NCBI GenBank assembly: GCA_033782935.1
Contig: JAWQEG010000414.1
Coordinates: forward strand, 544,270-608,269
DNA from: Petrolisthes cinctipes
Taxonomy: Eukaryota > Arthropoda > Malacostraca > Decapoda > Porcellanidae
Direction: 5' to 3'
Length of the DNA: 64,000 nucleotides
This document shows positions 45,365 to 58,296 of the stretch, piece after piece. The translations under genes were made by a program, and so were the position numbers. The notes beneath the pieces were generated by a model that was not told the origin of the DNA, did not search any database, and saw only the letters and a list, made by a program, of their open reading frames with translations. Positions within the stretch are counted from its first letter, which is position 1; each line of letters opens with the position of its first letter.

Positions 45365-45666
45365 ATGCACCCCATATGTATATGTATTAACACATACACA
45401 CACACACATACCTAATAGAATATACACACATATGTATTAACACACATACTCATACATACACACACGTATGTATTAACACACATACTCCTACACACACATA
45501 TGTATTAACACACACACATATACACACCAATACCCTAATAGTATACACACATATGTATTAACACACACACACATACACACGTATGTATTAACACACACAC
45601 ATATACACACACATACCCTAATACTATACACACATATGTATTAACACACACATATACACACACAGA
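45365..45666. repeat. CA-rich minisatellite, right half
   Basis: Units ACACACATATGTATTAACAC and CACACATACAC as at 41638-41805. Together the halves look like one array split by the LINE pair. Confidence 0.85.
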
Positions 45667-45773
45667 ATGGTAACAGTAGTAATAACTCAACCTTTACTTA
45701 TCATGGTGTGAAAATTTTTACTAAGTTGTATAGATTAGTGAACAGCAAGTTGATGTGGTTTCATTAGAGAGAG

Positions 45774-45945
45774 AGAGTTGTGTGTGTTGGCATGGGTGTG
45801 TGTGCCTGTGTGTGTACATCTGTGTGCTTGTGCGTGTGCGTGCCTGTGTGTGTACGTGCGTGTGTGTACGTGTGTGCCTGTGCGTGCATGCATGCGTGTG
45901 TGTTCGTGCTTGCATGCACGTGCGTGCGTGTGTGTTTGTGGAGGG
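45774..45945. repeat. degenerate (GT)n tract
   Basis: Alternating TGTG, TGCG and TACG words over 170 bp, potential Z-DNA. Overlapping Val/Cys and Thr/His frames on both strands are artefacts. Confidence 0.9.
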
Positions 45946-46099
45946 GGGGATCTGATCGAGGTGGTAGGATAATTTGTACATGGATGACTTCCATTCATCC
46001 CTGGTTTTGATCTGTGACCACAATATAATTAATAATTAATTGGTTGTTGGTGAATCTGACATTACATGATAACATTAATATTAATATATTAATATACAC

Positions 46100-46525
46100 C
46101 TTTATATGTACAGTCCTCAGGGACATCTGAAACACAGTACATGTTTCCAATATTAATAAACACCTTTATATGTATAGTGCTAACCTAACCTAACCTAACC
46201 TAACCTAACCTAACCTAACCTAACCTAACCTTTATATGTTTAGTGCTAACCTAACCTAACCTAACCTAACGTTTATATGTACAGTGCTAACCTAACCTAA
46301 CCTAACCTAACCTTTATATGTATAGTGCTACCCTAACCTTACCTAACCTTTATATGTACAGTGCTAACCTAACCTAACCTTTATATATACAGTCCTAACC
46401 TAACCTAACCTAACCTTTATATGTACAGTCCTAACCTAACCTTTATATATACAGTCCTAACCTAACCTAACCTAACCTAACCTTTATATGTAGTCCTCAG
46501 GGTGTGGCTGGACATCTGAAACAAC
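46100..46525. repeat. interstitial (TTAGG)n telomere-type array with spacers
   Basis: Blocks of 2-9 CCTAA units (TTAGG on the other strand) at 46178-46492 alternate with TTTATATGTACAGTGCTAA or TCCTAA-type spacers. At least nine blocks are seen. The array is bracketed by CAGTCCTCAGGGACATCTGA (46112) and TAGTCCTCAGGG...ACATCTGAAAC (46496-46521). TTAGG is the arthropod telomere motif. Confidence 0.9.
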
Positions 46526-46711
46526 GGGTGAAGTTCCACTAGACCGGTCCATCTGTGGCCTGGTGGTCACAAAGGAAAGGTAAAGTAACACACAGACAAC
46601 ACATGACCTATTCACTGGTCCAAGTGTTCTTATCCCTGGCCATTATCACTCTCAACACACACACAGACACACACAGACAACACATGACCTATTCACTCTC
46701 TCCCTCAGATA

Positions 46712-46990
46712 ATAAAATATATCTATAAAAGAGAGGCGTCTGTCTGTGTGTGTTTGTCTGTGTGAAATTTTCTCCCAAACCAAAAGAAATAGACGGAACA
46801 AACCATATATATATATATATATATATATACCTGAAAGGGCATGACCCAGGGAAGGTTAAGGTAAAGTAGGCTCCACTTCTGCGTTTACCACTTACCACTA
46901 CCAATGTTGAGCCACCCAGAAATTAGAATCCCTAACCACGTGTGATCCTGATACGAACCACTCACTACAGAGTGAGATGGAAAGAGTGGT
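46712..46990. mobile_element. Helitron-like terminus and flanking arm (left)
   Basis: TCTATAAAAGAGAGGCGTCT and GTCTGTGTG (46721-46770) resemble the 5' ends of arthropod Helitrons. A TA run follows, and then an arm at 46868-46985 with CCAATGTTGAGCCACCCAGA and CCACGTGTGATC. The arm returns inverted at 56870-57000. The Helitron reading of the terminus is by resemblance only. Confidence 0.45.
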
Positions 46991-47489
46991 TTGGTAAAGG
47001 AAAGTGTGTCTCATAAGGTGTGTGTATGAATTTAACACTGTTCTCTCTGACACTTGTGATGGTTCTCCAACACCTGATTGTCTGGCCTAGACAATACTAT
47101 CTAATGACTCCATCTGATTAATATAATATCCTACCATATTGTATGCATTGTAATTGCATACAAAACATAACATTATTTATTTTCAGGTCCTGTTTGCATA
47201 ATTGAACTAATCATGTTTGGCCACACAAAATGATGTTGTAGGTATTGAGAAGGAGAATGTGGTGGGGAAATGAAGGAGTCGAGTGAGTACTGGAAATGGG
47301 TAAAGGAGAAGGGTAATGGAAAGAGGATGTGGTCGAGGTGTGGGACAGAGTGTGGAGAAGTGAGTGAGTGATCATTGGGTAGTTAAGCCACACTCCACTA
47401 CAAAACAATATCCTTTGGTAACCAGTAACACAAAGTCATTAATCAGAAAATGTCTTGACTGTGGTCAAGTAACAAAATTGGCTGACTTG
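46991..47489. other. unassigned sequence before the satellite
   Basis: No gene recognised. It is the unique DNA between the left arm and the first 52 bp satellite monomer. Confidence 0.4.
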
Positions 47490-50400
47490 CAATATATTGC
47501 AACAATAAATAGAGGGTGGAAGGTTTCATTGCATAACATGGTAATATATTGCAACAATAAATGGAGGGTGGAAGGTTTCATTGCATAACATGGTAATATA
47601 TTGCAACAATAAATAGATGGTGGAAGGTTTCATTGCATAACATGGTATTAAATTGCAACAATAAATAGAGGGTGGAAGGTTTCATTGAATAACATGGTAA
47701 TATATTGCAACAATAAATAGAGGGTGGAAGGTTTCATTGCATAACATGGTAATATATTGCAACAATAAATAGAGGGTTGAAGGTTTCATTGCATAACATG
47801 GTAATATATTGCAACAGAAAATAGAAGGTGGAAGGTTTCATTGCATAAGATGGTAATATATTGCAACAATAAATAGATGGTGGAATGTTTCATTGCATAA
47901 CATGGTAATATATTGCAACAATAAATAGATGGTGGAAGGTTTCATTGCATAACATGGTAATATATTGCAACAATGAAAAGAGGGTGGAAGGTTTCATTGC
48001 ATAACATGGTAATATATTGCAACAATAAATAGAGGGTGGAAGGTTTCATTGCATAACATGGTAATATATTGCAACAATAAATAGAGGGTGGAAGGTTTCA
48101 TTGCATAACATAGTAATATATTGCAACAATAAATAGAGGGTGGAAGGTTTCATTGTATAACATGGTAATATATTGCAACAATAAATAGAGGATGGAAGGT
48201 TTCATTGCATAACATGGTAATATATTGCAACAATAAATAGAGGGTTGAAGGTTTTATTGCATAACATGGTAATATATTGCATCAATAAATAGAGGGTGGA
48301 AGGTTTCATTGCATAACATAGTAATATATTGCAACAATAAATAGATGGTGGAATGTTTCATTGCATAACATGGTAATATATTGCAACAATAAATAGATGG
48401 TGGAAGGTTTCATTGCATAACATGGTAATATATTGCAACAATGAAAAGAGGGTGGAAGGTTTCATTGCATAACATGGTAATATATTGCAACAATAAATAG
48501 AGGGTAGAAGGTTTCATTGCATAACATGGTAATATATTGCAACAATAAATAGAGGGTGGAAGGTTTCATTGCATAACATAGTAATATATTGCAACAATAA
48601 ATAGAGGGTGGAAGGTTTCATTGTATAACATGGTAATATATTGCAACAATAAATTGAGGGTGGAAGGTTTCATTGCATAACATGTTAATATATTGCAACA
48701 ATAAATAGAGGGTGGAAGGTTTCATTGCATAACATGGTAATATATTGCATCAATAAATAGAGGGTGGAAGGTTTCATTGCATAACATAGTAATATATTGC
48801 AACAATAAATAGAGGGTGGAAGGTTTCATTGCATAACATGGTAATATATTGCAACAATAAATAGAGGGTGGAAGGTTTCATTGCATAACATGGTAATATA
48901 TTGCAACAATAAATAGATGGTGGAAGGTTTCATTGCATAACATGGTAATATATTGCAACAATAAATAGAGGGTGGAAGGTTTCATTGCATAACATGGTAA
49001 TATATTGCAACAATAAATAGAGGGTGGAAGGTTTCATTGCATAACATGGTAATATATTGCAACAATAAATAGATGGTGGAAGGTTTCATTGCATAACATA
49101 GTAATATATTGCAACAATAAATAAAGGGTGGAAGGTTTCATTGCATAACATAGTAATATATTGCAACAATAAATAGAAGGTGGAAGGTTTCATTGCATAA
49201 CATAGTAATATATTGCAACAATAAATAGATGGTGGAAGGTTTCATTGCATAACATAGTAATATATTGCAACAATAAATAGAGGGTGGAAGGTTTCATTGC
49301 ATAACATGGTAATATATTGCAACAATAAATAGAGGGTGGAAGGTTTCATTGCATAACATAGTAATATATTGCAACAATAAATATAGGGTGGAAGGTTTCA
49401 TTGTATAACATGGTAATATATTGCAACAATAAATAGAGGGTGGAAGGTTTCATTGCATAACATGGTAATATATTGCAACAATAAATAGAGGGTGGAAGGT
49501 TTCATTGCATAACATGGTAATATATTGCAACAATAAATAGAGGATGGAAGGTTTCATTGCATAACATGGTAATATATTGCAACAATAAATAGATGGTGGA
49601 AGGTTTCATTGCATAACATGGTAATATATTGCAACAATAAATAGAGGGTGGAAGGTTTCATTGCATAACATGGTAATATATTGCAACAATAAATAGAGGG
49701 TGGAAGGTTTCATTGCATAACATGGTAATATATTGCAACAATAAATAGAGGGTGGAAGGTTTCATTGCATAACATGGTAATATATTGCAACAATAAATAG
49801 ATGGTGGAAGGTTTCATTGCATAACATGGTAATATATTGCAACAATAAATAAAGGGTGGAAGGTTTCATTGCATAACATAGTTATATATTGCAACAATAA
49901 ATAGAAGGTGGAAGGTTTCATTGCATAACATAGTAATATATTGCAACAATAAATAGATGGTGGAAGGTTTCATTGCATAACATAGTAATATATTGCAACA
50001 ATAAATAGAGGGTGGAAGGTTTCATTGCATAACATGGTAATATATTGCAACAATAAATAGAGGGTGGAAGGTTTCATTGCATAACATAGTAATATATTGC
50101 AACAATAAATATAGGGTGGAAGGTTTCATTGTATAACATGGTAATATATTGCAACAATAAATAGAGGGTGGAAGGTTTCATTGCATAACATGGTAATATA
50201 TTGCAACAATAAATAGAGGGTGGAAGGTTTCATTGCATAACATGGTAATATATTGCAACAATAAATAGAGGGTGGAAGGTTTCATTGCATAACATGGTAA
50301 TATATTGCAACAATAAATAGAGGATGGAAGGTTTCATTGCATAACATGGTAATATATTGCAACAATAAATAGATGGTGGAAGGTTTCATTGCATAACATG

Positions 50401-53400
50401 GTAATATATTGCAACAATAAATAGAGGGTGGAAGGTTTCATTGCATAACATGGTAATATATTGCAACAATAAATAGAGGGTGGAAGGTTTCATTGCATAA
50501 CATGGTAATATATTGCAACAATAAATAGATGGTGGAAGGTTTCATTGCATAACATGGTAATATATTGCAACAATAAATAGATGGTGGAAGGTTTCATTGC
50601 ATAACATGGTAATATATTGCAACAATAAATAGAGGGTGGAAGGTTTCATTGCATAACATGGTAATATATTGCAACAATAAATAGAGGGTGGAAGGTTTCA
50701 TTGCATAACATGGTAATATATTGCAACAATAAATAGAGGGTGGAAGGTTTCATTGCATAACATGGTAATATATTGCAACAATAAATAGATGGTGGAAGGT
50801 TTCATTGCATAACATGGTAATATATTGCAACAAAAAATTGAAGGTGGAAGGTTTCATTGCATAACATGGTAATATATTGCAACAATAAATAGAGGGTGGA
50901 AGGTTTCATTGCATAACATGGTAATATATTGCAACAATAAATAGATGGTGGAAGGTTTCATTGCATAACATGGTAATATATTGCAACAATGAAAAGAGGT
51001 TGGAAGGTTTCATTGCATAACATGGTAATATATTGCAACAATAAATAGAGGGTGGAAGGTTTCATTGCATAACATGGTAATATATTGCAACAATAAATAG
51101 AGGGTGGAAGGTTTCATTGCATAACATAGTAATATATTGCAACAATAAATAGAGGGTGGAAGGTTTCATTGTATAACATGGTAATATATTGCAACAATAA
51201 ATAGAGGGTGAAAGGTTTCATTGCATAACATGGTAATATATTGCAACAATAAATAGAGGGTGGAAGGTTTCATTGCATAACATGGTAATATATTGCAACA
51301 ATAAATAGAGGGTGGAAGGTTTCATTGCATAACATGGCAATATATTGCAACAATAAATAGATGGTGGAAGGTTTCATTGCATAACATGGTAATATATTGC
51401 AACAATAAATAGAGGGTCGAAGGTTTCATTGCATAACATGGTAATATATTGCAACAATAAATAGAGGGTGGAAGGTTTCATTGCATAACATGGTAATATA
51501 TTGCAACAATAAATAGAGGGTGGAAGGTTTCATTGCATAACATGGTAATATATTGCAACAATAAATAGAGGGTGGAAGGTTTCATTGCATAACATGGTAA
51601 TATATTGCAACAATAAATAGATGGTGGAAGGTTTCATTGCATAACATGGTAATATATTGCAACAATAAATAGAGGGTGGAAGGTTTCATTGCATAACATG
51701 GTAATATATTGCAACAATAAATAGAGGGTGGAAGGTTTCATTGCATAACATGGTAATATATTGCAACAATAAATAGATGGTGGAAGGTTTCATTGCATAA
51801 CATGGTAATATATTGTAACAATAAATAGAGTGTGGAAGGTTTCATTGCATAACATGGTAATATATTGCAACAATAAATAGATGGTGGAAGGTTTCATTGC
51901 ATAACATAGTAATATATTGCAACAATAAATAGATGGTGGAAGGTTTCATTGCATAACATAGTAATATATTGCAACAATAAATAGAGGGTGGAAGGTTTCA
52001 TTGCATAACATGGTAATATATTGCAACAATAAATAGAGGGTTGAAGGTTTCATTGCATAACATAGTAATATATTGCAAAAATAAATAGAGGGTGGAAGGT
52101 TTCATTGTATAACATGGTAATATATTGCAACAATAAATAGAGGGTGGAAGGTTTCATTGCATAACATGGTAATATATTGCAACAATAAATAAAGGGTGGA
52201 AGGTTTCATTGCATAACATGGTAATATATTGCAACAATAAATAGAGGGTGGAAGGTTTCATTGCATAACATGGTAATATATTGCAGCAATAAATAGATGG
52301 TGGAAGGTTTCATTGCATAACATGATAATATATTGCAACAATAAATAGAGGGTGGAAGGTTTCATTGCATAACATGGTAATATATTGCAACAATAAATAG
52401 ATGGTGGAAGGTTTCATTGCATAACATAGTAATATATTGCAACAATAAATAGATGGTGGAAGGTTTCATTGCATAACATAGTAATATATTGCAACAATAA
52501 ATAGAGGGTGGAAGGTTTCATTGCATAACATGGTAATATATTGCAACAATAAATAGAGGGTGGAAGGTTTCATTGCATAACATGGTAATATATTGCAATA
52601 ATAAATAGAGGGTGGAAGGTATCATTGCATAACATGGTAATATATTGCAACAATAAATAGATGGTGGAAGGTTTCATTGCATAACATAGTAATATATTGC
52701 AACAATAAATAGATGGTGGAAGGATTCATTGCATAACATAGTAATATATTGCAACAATAAATAGAGGGTGGAAGGTTTCATTGCATAACATAGTAATATA
52801 TTGCAACAATAAATAGATGGTGGAAGGTTTCATTGCATAACATGGTAATATATTGCAACAATAAATAGAGGGTGGAAGGTTTCATTGCATAACATGGTAA
52901 TATATTGCAACAATAAATAGAGGGTGGAAGGTTTCATTGCATAACATGGTAATATATTGCAACAATAAATAGAGGATGGAAGGTTTCATTGCATAACATG
53001 GTAATATATTGCAACAATAAATAGATGGTGGAAGGTTTCATTGCATAACATGGTAATATATTGCAACAATAAATAGAGGGTGGAAGGTTTCATTGCATAA
53101 CATGGTAATATATTGCAACAATAAATAGAGGGTGGAAGGTTTCATTTCATAACATGGTAATATATTGCAACAATAAATAGATGGTGGAAGGTTTCATAGC
53201 ATAACATGGTAATATATTGCAACAATAAATAGATGGTGGAAGGTTTCATTGCATAACATGGTAATATATTGCAACAATAAATAGAGGGTGGAAGGTTTCA
53301 TTGCATAACATGGTAATATATTGCAACAATAAATAGAGGGTGGAAGGTTTCATTGCATAACATGGTAATATATTGCAACAATAAATAGAGGGTGGAAGGT

Positions 53401-56132
53401 TTCATTGCATAACATGGTAATATATTGCAACAATAAATAGATGGTGGAAGGTTTCATTGCATAACATGGTAATATATTGCAACAAAAAATTGAAGGTGGA
53501 AGGTTTCATTGCATAACATGGTAATATATTGCAACAATAAATAGATGGTGGAATGTTTCATTGCATAACATGGTAATATATTGCAACAATAAATAGATGG
53601 TGGAAGGTTTCATTGCATAACATGGTAATATATTGCAACAATGAAAAGAGGTTGGAAGGTTTCATTGCATAACATGGTAATATATTGCAACAATAAATAG
53701 AGGGTGGAAGGTTTCATTGCATAACATGGTAATATATTGCAACAATAAATAGAGGGTGGAAGGTTTCATTGCATAACATAGTAATATATTGCAACAATAA
53801 ATAGAGGGTGGAAGGCTTCATTGTATAACATGGTAATATATTGCAACACTAAATAGAGGGTGGAAGGTTTCATTGCATAACATGGTCATATATTGCAACA
53901 ATAAATAGAGGGTGGAAGGTTTCATTGCATAACATGGTAATATATTGCAACAATAAATAGAGGGTGGAAGGTTTCATTGCATAACATAGTAATATATTGC
54001 AACAATAAATAGAGGGTGGAAGGTTTCATTGCATAACATGGTAATATATTGCAACAATAAATAGAGGGTGGAAAGTTTCATTGCATAACATGGCAATATA
54101 TTGCAACAATAAATAGATGGTGGAAGGTTTCATTGCATAACATGGTAATATATTGCAACAATAAATAGAGGGTGGAAGGTTTCATTGCATAACATGGTAA
54201 TATATTGCAACAATAAATAGAGGGTGGAAGGTTTCATTGCATAACATGGTAATATATTGCAACAATAAATAGAGGGTGGAAGGTTTCATTGCATAACATG
54301 GTAATATATTGCAACAATAAATAGAGGGTGGAAGGTTTCATTGCATAACATGGTAATATATTGCAACAATAAATAGATGGTGGAAGGTTTCATTGCATAA
54401 CATGGTAATATATTGCAACAATAAATAGAGGGTGGAAGGTTTCATTGCATAACATGGTAATATATTGCAACAATAAATAGAGGGTGGAAGGTTTCATTGC
54501 ATAACATGGTAATATATTGCAACAATAAATAGATGGTGGAAGGTTTCATTGCATAACATGGTAATATATTGCAACAATAAATAGAGTGTGGAAGGTTTCA
54601 TTGCATAACATGGTAATATATTGCAACAATAAATAGATGGTGGAAGGTTTCATTGCATAACATAGTAATATATTGCAACAATAAATAGATGATGGAAGGT
54701 TTCATTGCATAACATAGTAATATATTGCAACAATAAATAGAGGGTGGAAGGTTTCATTGCATAACATGGTAATATATTGCAACAATAAATAGAGGGTGGA
54801 AGGTTTCATTGCATAACATAGTAATATATTGCAACAATAAATAGAGGGTGGAAGGTTTCATTGTATAACATGGTAATATATTGCAACAATAAATAGAGGG
54901 TGGAAGGTTTCATTGCATAACATGGTAATATATTGCAACAATAAATAAAGGGTGGAAGGTTTCATTGCATAACATGGTAATATATTGCAACAATAAATAG
55001 AGGGTGGAAGGTTTCATTGCATAACATGGTAATATATTGCAACAATAAATAGATGGTGGAAGGTTTCATTGCATAACATGGTAATATATTGCAACAATAA
55101 ATAGAGGGTGGAAGGTTTCATTGCATAACATGGTAATATATTGCAACAATAAATAGAGTGTGGAAGGTTTCATTGCATAACATGGTAATATATTGCAACA
55201 ATAAATAGATGGTGGAAGGTTTCATTGCATAACATAATAATATATTGCAACAATAAATAGAGGGTGGAAGGTTTCATTGCATAACATGGTAATATATTGC
55301 AACAATAAATAGATGGTGGAAGGTTTCATTGCATAACATAGTAATATATTGCAACAATAAATAGATGGTGGAAGGTTTCATTGCATAACATAGTAATATA
55401 TTGCAACAATAAATAGAGGGTGGAAGGTTTCATTGCATAACATGGTAATATATTGCAACAATAAATAGAGGGTGGAAGGTTTCATTGCATAACATGGTAA
55501 TATATTGCAACAATAAATAGAGTGTGGAAGGTTTCATTGCATAACATGGTAATATATTGCAACAATAAATAGATGGTGGAAGGTTTCATTGCATAACATA
55601 ATAATATATTGCAACAATAAATAGAGGGTGGAAGGTTTCATTGCATAACATAGTAATATATTGCAACAATAAATAGATGGTGGAAGGTTTCATTGCATAA
55701 CATGGTAATATATTGCAACAATAAATAGAGTGTGGAAGGTTTCATTGCATAACATGGTAATATATTGCAACAATAAATAGATGGTGGAAGGTTTCATTGC
55801 ATAACATAGTAATATATTGCAACAATAAATAGATGGTGGAAGGTTTCATTGCATAACATGGTATTATATTGCAACAATAAATAGAGGGTGGAAGGTTTCA
55901 TTGCATAACATGGTAATATATTGCAACAATAAATAGAGGGTGGAAGGTTTTATTGCATAACATGGTAATATATTGCAACAATAAATAGATGGTGGAAGGT
56001 TTCATTGCATAACATAGTAATATATTGCAACAATAAATAGATGGTGGAAGGTTTCATTGCATAACATAGTAATATATTGCAACAATAAATAGATGGTGGA
56101 AGGTTTCATTGCATAACATGGTAAAATATTAA
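47490..56132. repeat. 52 bp satellite array, about 166 monomers
   Basis: A 52 bp unit (TAATATATTGCAACAATAAA, TAGAGGGTGGAAGG, TTTCATTGCATAACATGG) repeats with exact period for 8.6 kb. About 33 percent GC. Variant monomers (AGATGG for AGAGGG, CATAGT for CATGGT, TGTATAAC, GAAAAG, ATAAAGG) recur in fixed order. ATAAAGGG monomers at 49121 and 49849 are 14 units apart, GAAAAG monomers at 47975 and 48443 are 9 units apart, and a linked pair of variants at 50832/50991 recurs exactly 51 units later (53484/53643). No open frame crosses the array. Confidence 0.95.
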
Positions 56133-56869
56133 CAATTTTAGGATACATATAAAGGTTTGGCCCCTTTGCAGACTCAAGCTATTCCCTTGAAATTCTTCAA
56201 CTGTCCCTTTTTCCTTCTCTTTCCTTCTGGTTACTGTTTATCTTCTTTATTTCTTTTCTTTTCGTGTTAATGTCCTCCAGGACCAGTATGGCCTTCTTTC
56301 TTCCACTTCATTTACTCAAACTTATTCATTATAATTGAATTGTATTGAGCACATGCATATCATACGTAGACATGAACGTCACTCTTTTATCTTCCATTAT
56401 TCGGAGATACATACTATGTAACTATACGGAGGAAGAGAGCCGGAGGAATGTGTTTTCAACTTGTATAGCCTTTTGTGAACTCCTCACGAGGCAATATTGA
56501 CAAGGTATTTAATGGTAATAATTCATTACACAAACATTTTAAGGAACTTTCATTACCACCAGGTTATTCTTCCTTGCCATGCTACAATTGTCTACCATGA
56601 CAAAGTTAAAATCATAGTGACAACAAAATAATAATCATAAAGTGGGTGGTGCACGAACACAATCTTTAAGGGTTATGGATGTTTTGGTATTGATTATTCC
56701 ACCTTCTCTTTATTAGTAACTGGCAGGATAAAAATGACTTACTACATGACTCATATATATATATTTAATAAACAATTGCTGGCATGTAAATTATACTGTG
56801 ACATAAATTCTATATTAATTTTGTATAATACAGCAAATAACACTACTCGATCACTGTTGATGCTTTAGC
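56133..56869. other. unassigned sequence after the satellite
   Basis: No gene or repeat recognised. Confidence 0.4.
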
Positions 56870-57000
56870 ATTTCAACTCAACCCCTGTTTCCATTTCACT
56901 CTGTAATGATTGGTTCGCCTCATGATCACACGTGGTTCGGGATTCAAGATTCTAGGTGGTTCAACATTGGCAATGCTAACTTATATACGGTACGCGGAAG
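56870..57000. repeat. inverted arm right of the satellite
   Basis: The reverse complement contains GCCAATGTTGAACCACC and CCACGTGTGATCATGAG, and then ACAGAGTGAAATGGAAA. It matches 46868-46985 over about 115 bp at about 75-80 percent. It lies directly before a helicase fragment. Confidence 0.75.
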
Positions 57001-57036
57001 TGAAGCCAACTGTACATAAAAACTTCACATTTTGAA

Positions 57037-57207
57037 GATTACAATATCCTCTGAAGCTGTCATATGGAATGACTATTAATAAGAGCCAAGGTCAAACCAT
57101 GACATCTATAAGGCTTAATCTCTCTGAAAATCCAGTCTTCACACATGGGCAGCTCTATGTTGTACTTTGACGTGTTGGAAATGCAGAGAACATCTATGTA
57201 TTGACTC
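57037..57207 (+). pseudogene. Helitron/PIF1-type helicase C-terminal fragment
   Basis: Read with a frame break, the segment encodes YGMTINKSQGQTM, RLNLSENPVFTHGQLYVVL, a TGA stop in place of the next residue, then RVGNAENIYVLTPN. This is the C-terminal superfamily 1 helicase signature (TxxKSQGxT and xHGQLYVAxSR) found in PIF1 and in the Rep/Hel protein of Helitrons. Only about 55 residues remain. Given the Helitron-like context, a transposon origin is more likely than host PIF1. Confidence 0.75.
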
Positions 57208-57485
57208 CAAACCAGAAGACAATAAAATTGTGTACACTGAAGTTTTGCAATGAAAGTTTGACCACAACACAGAAAAGTTTATGCTGTTTATGTTATATAC
57301 AGGTTTTTTCAGTACATTCTTTACCCGCCGCACTACGACATCAGTTTAAAAATTGTTTTTATAAGCTGATGTCGTAGTGCGGTTTAGAGTCAATATATAG
57401 ATGTTCTCTGCATTTCCAACACGTAAAAGTGCAACATAGAGCTGCCCATGTGCGAAGGCTGGATTTTCAGAGATATCAAGGCCTA
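57105..57485. repeat. palindrome of two helicase fragments
   Basis: 57110-57205 (GAAAATCCAGTCTTCACACA, TGGGCAGCTCTATGTTG) is repeated in inverse orientation at 57397-57480 at about 90 percent. Between them CCGCACTACGACATCAG (57329-57345) and CTGATGTCGTAGTGCGG (57367-57383) form a perfect 17 bp stem with a 21 bp loop. Confidence 0.85.
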
Positions 57486-58138
57486 TAGAAAGGCCTTAAG
57501 AAAATAAAGAAAACGCGGCGGGTAAACGATTGAGCAAAAAACCTTGTACAGTCGCGGTCAATAACAATCATCCACATATGGGTATCTCAAACAATTTATT
57601 GTCTAATGTTTTCAAGTTCACATATGATGTTATTGTTTTAAGTAGTGTGTAGCTGCTTGTATTAAATTAAAAGATAGTAGTTAACATATTTATTGGAAAG
57701 AGTATCATCTAAGGAACAGAGGGAAGCTGTCAAACTCTTGTGTGAGTTACCCCTATATGGATGATTATATATGGCCGTGACTGTATGTAAACCATGCTGA
57801 AAAAAAAAAATAAAAAAAATTATTGTTGTTACTCCTCCTTCTGGCACCGTACCTAACCACTTCAAGTTTGGTTGGACCAGTGAAGCGGGCCGGCTACAGC
57901 TAATTGGAAATAATATAAGGTAAGTCATTTTACGAGCCTGTGAAACTTATATCTCCATACTGTATTTATGACTTGGCAGATGTGACGAATTGACTTTTGC
58001 CTCTGACAGTACAAGTTCGTTCACTGCACTGATTCCACTGTTATAGTGTGGAAAGGACAATTATGAACTTTTCTGCTATTTGTTCGGGTTTGAGAAAGTG
58101 GTTTGGTTTATTATATTTCATATTCCCATTGGTATAGA
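57486..58138. other. unassigned sequence
   Basis: No gene recognised; one A-rich tract at 57799-57820. Confidence 0.4.
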
Positions 58139-58296
58139 TTAAGGGACCCAGTTATGTAGTCAGAAAATTGGAGATAAATGAGTCCTTCAAATGTTGCCAC
58201 CAAACAATATAATAATTAAAGGATGTTGTTTCGTGGCATAGGCAGGAAGATTGAAAAGCCACCAGATCTCATACACGATTACAGGGTCCCTTTATA
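58139..58296 (+). repeat. dispersed repeat family D2, copy 3
   Basis: AAGGGACCCAGTTATGTAGT, CAGAAAATTGGAGATAAATG, then AAGCCACCAGATCTCAT and ACAGGGTCCCTTTATA. The ends are inverted with respect to each other. Confidence 0.75.

Noticed and set aside
45720..46023. Overlapping Thr/His-rich and Cys/Val-rich frames
   Set aside because: All arise from the degenerate (GT)n tract.
47490..56132. CRISPR-like array
   Set aside because: Repeats are contiguous with no unique spacers, and the context is eukaryotic. It is a satellite.
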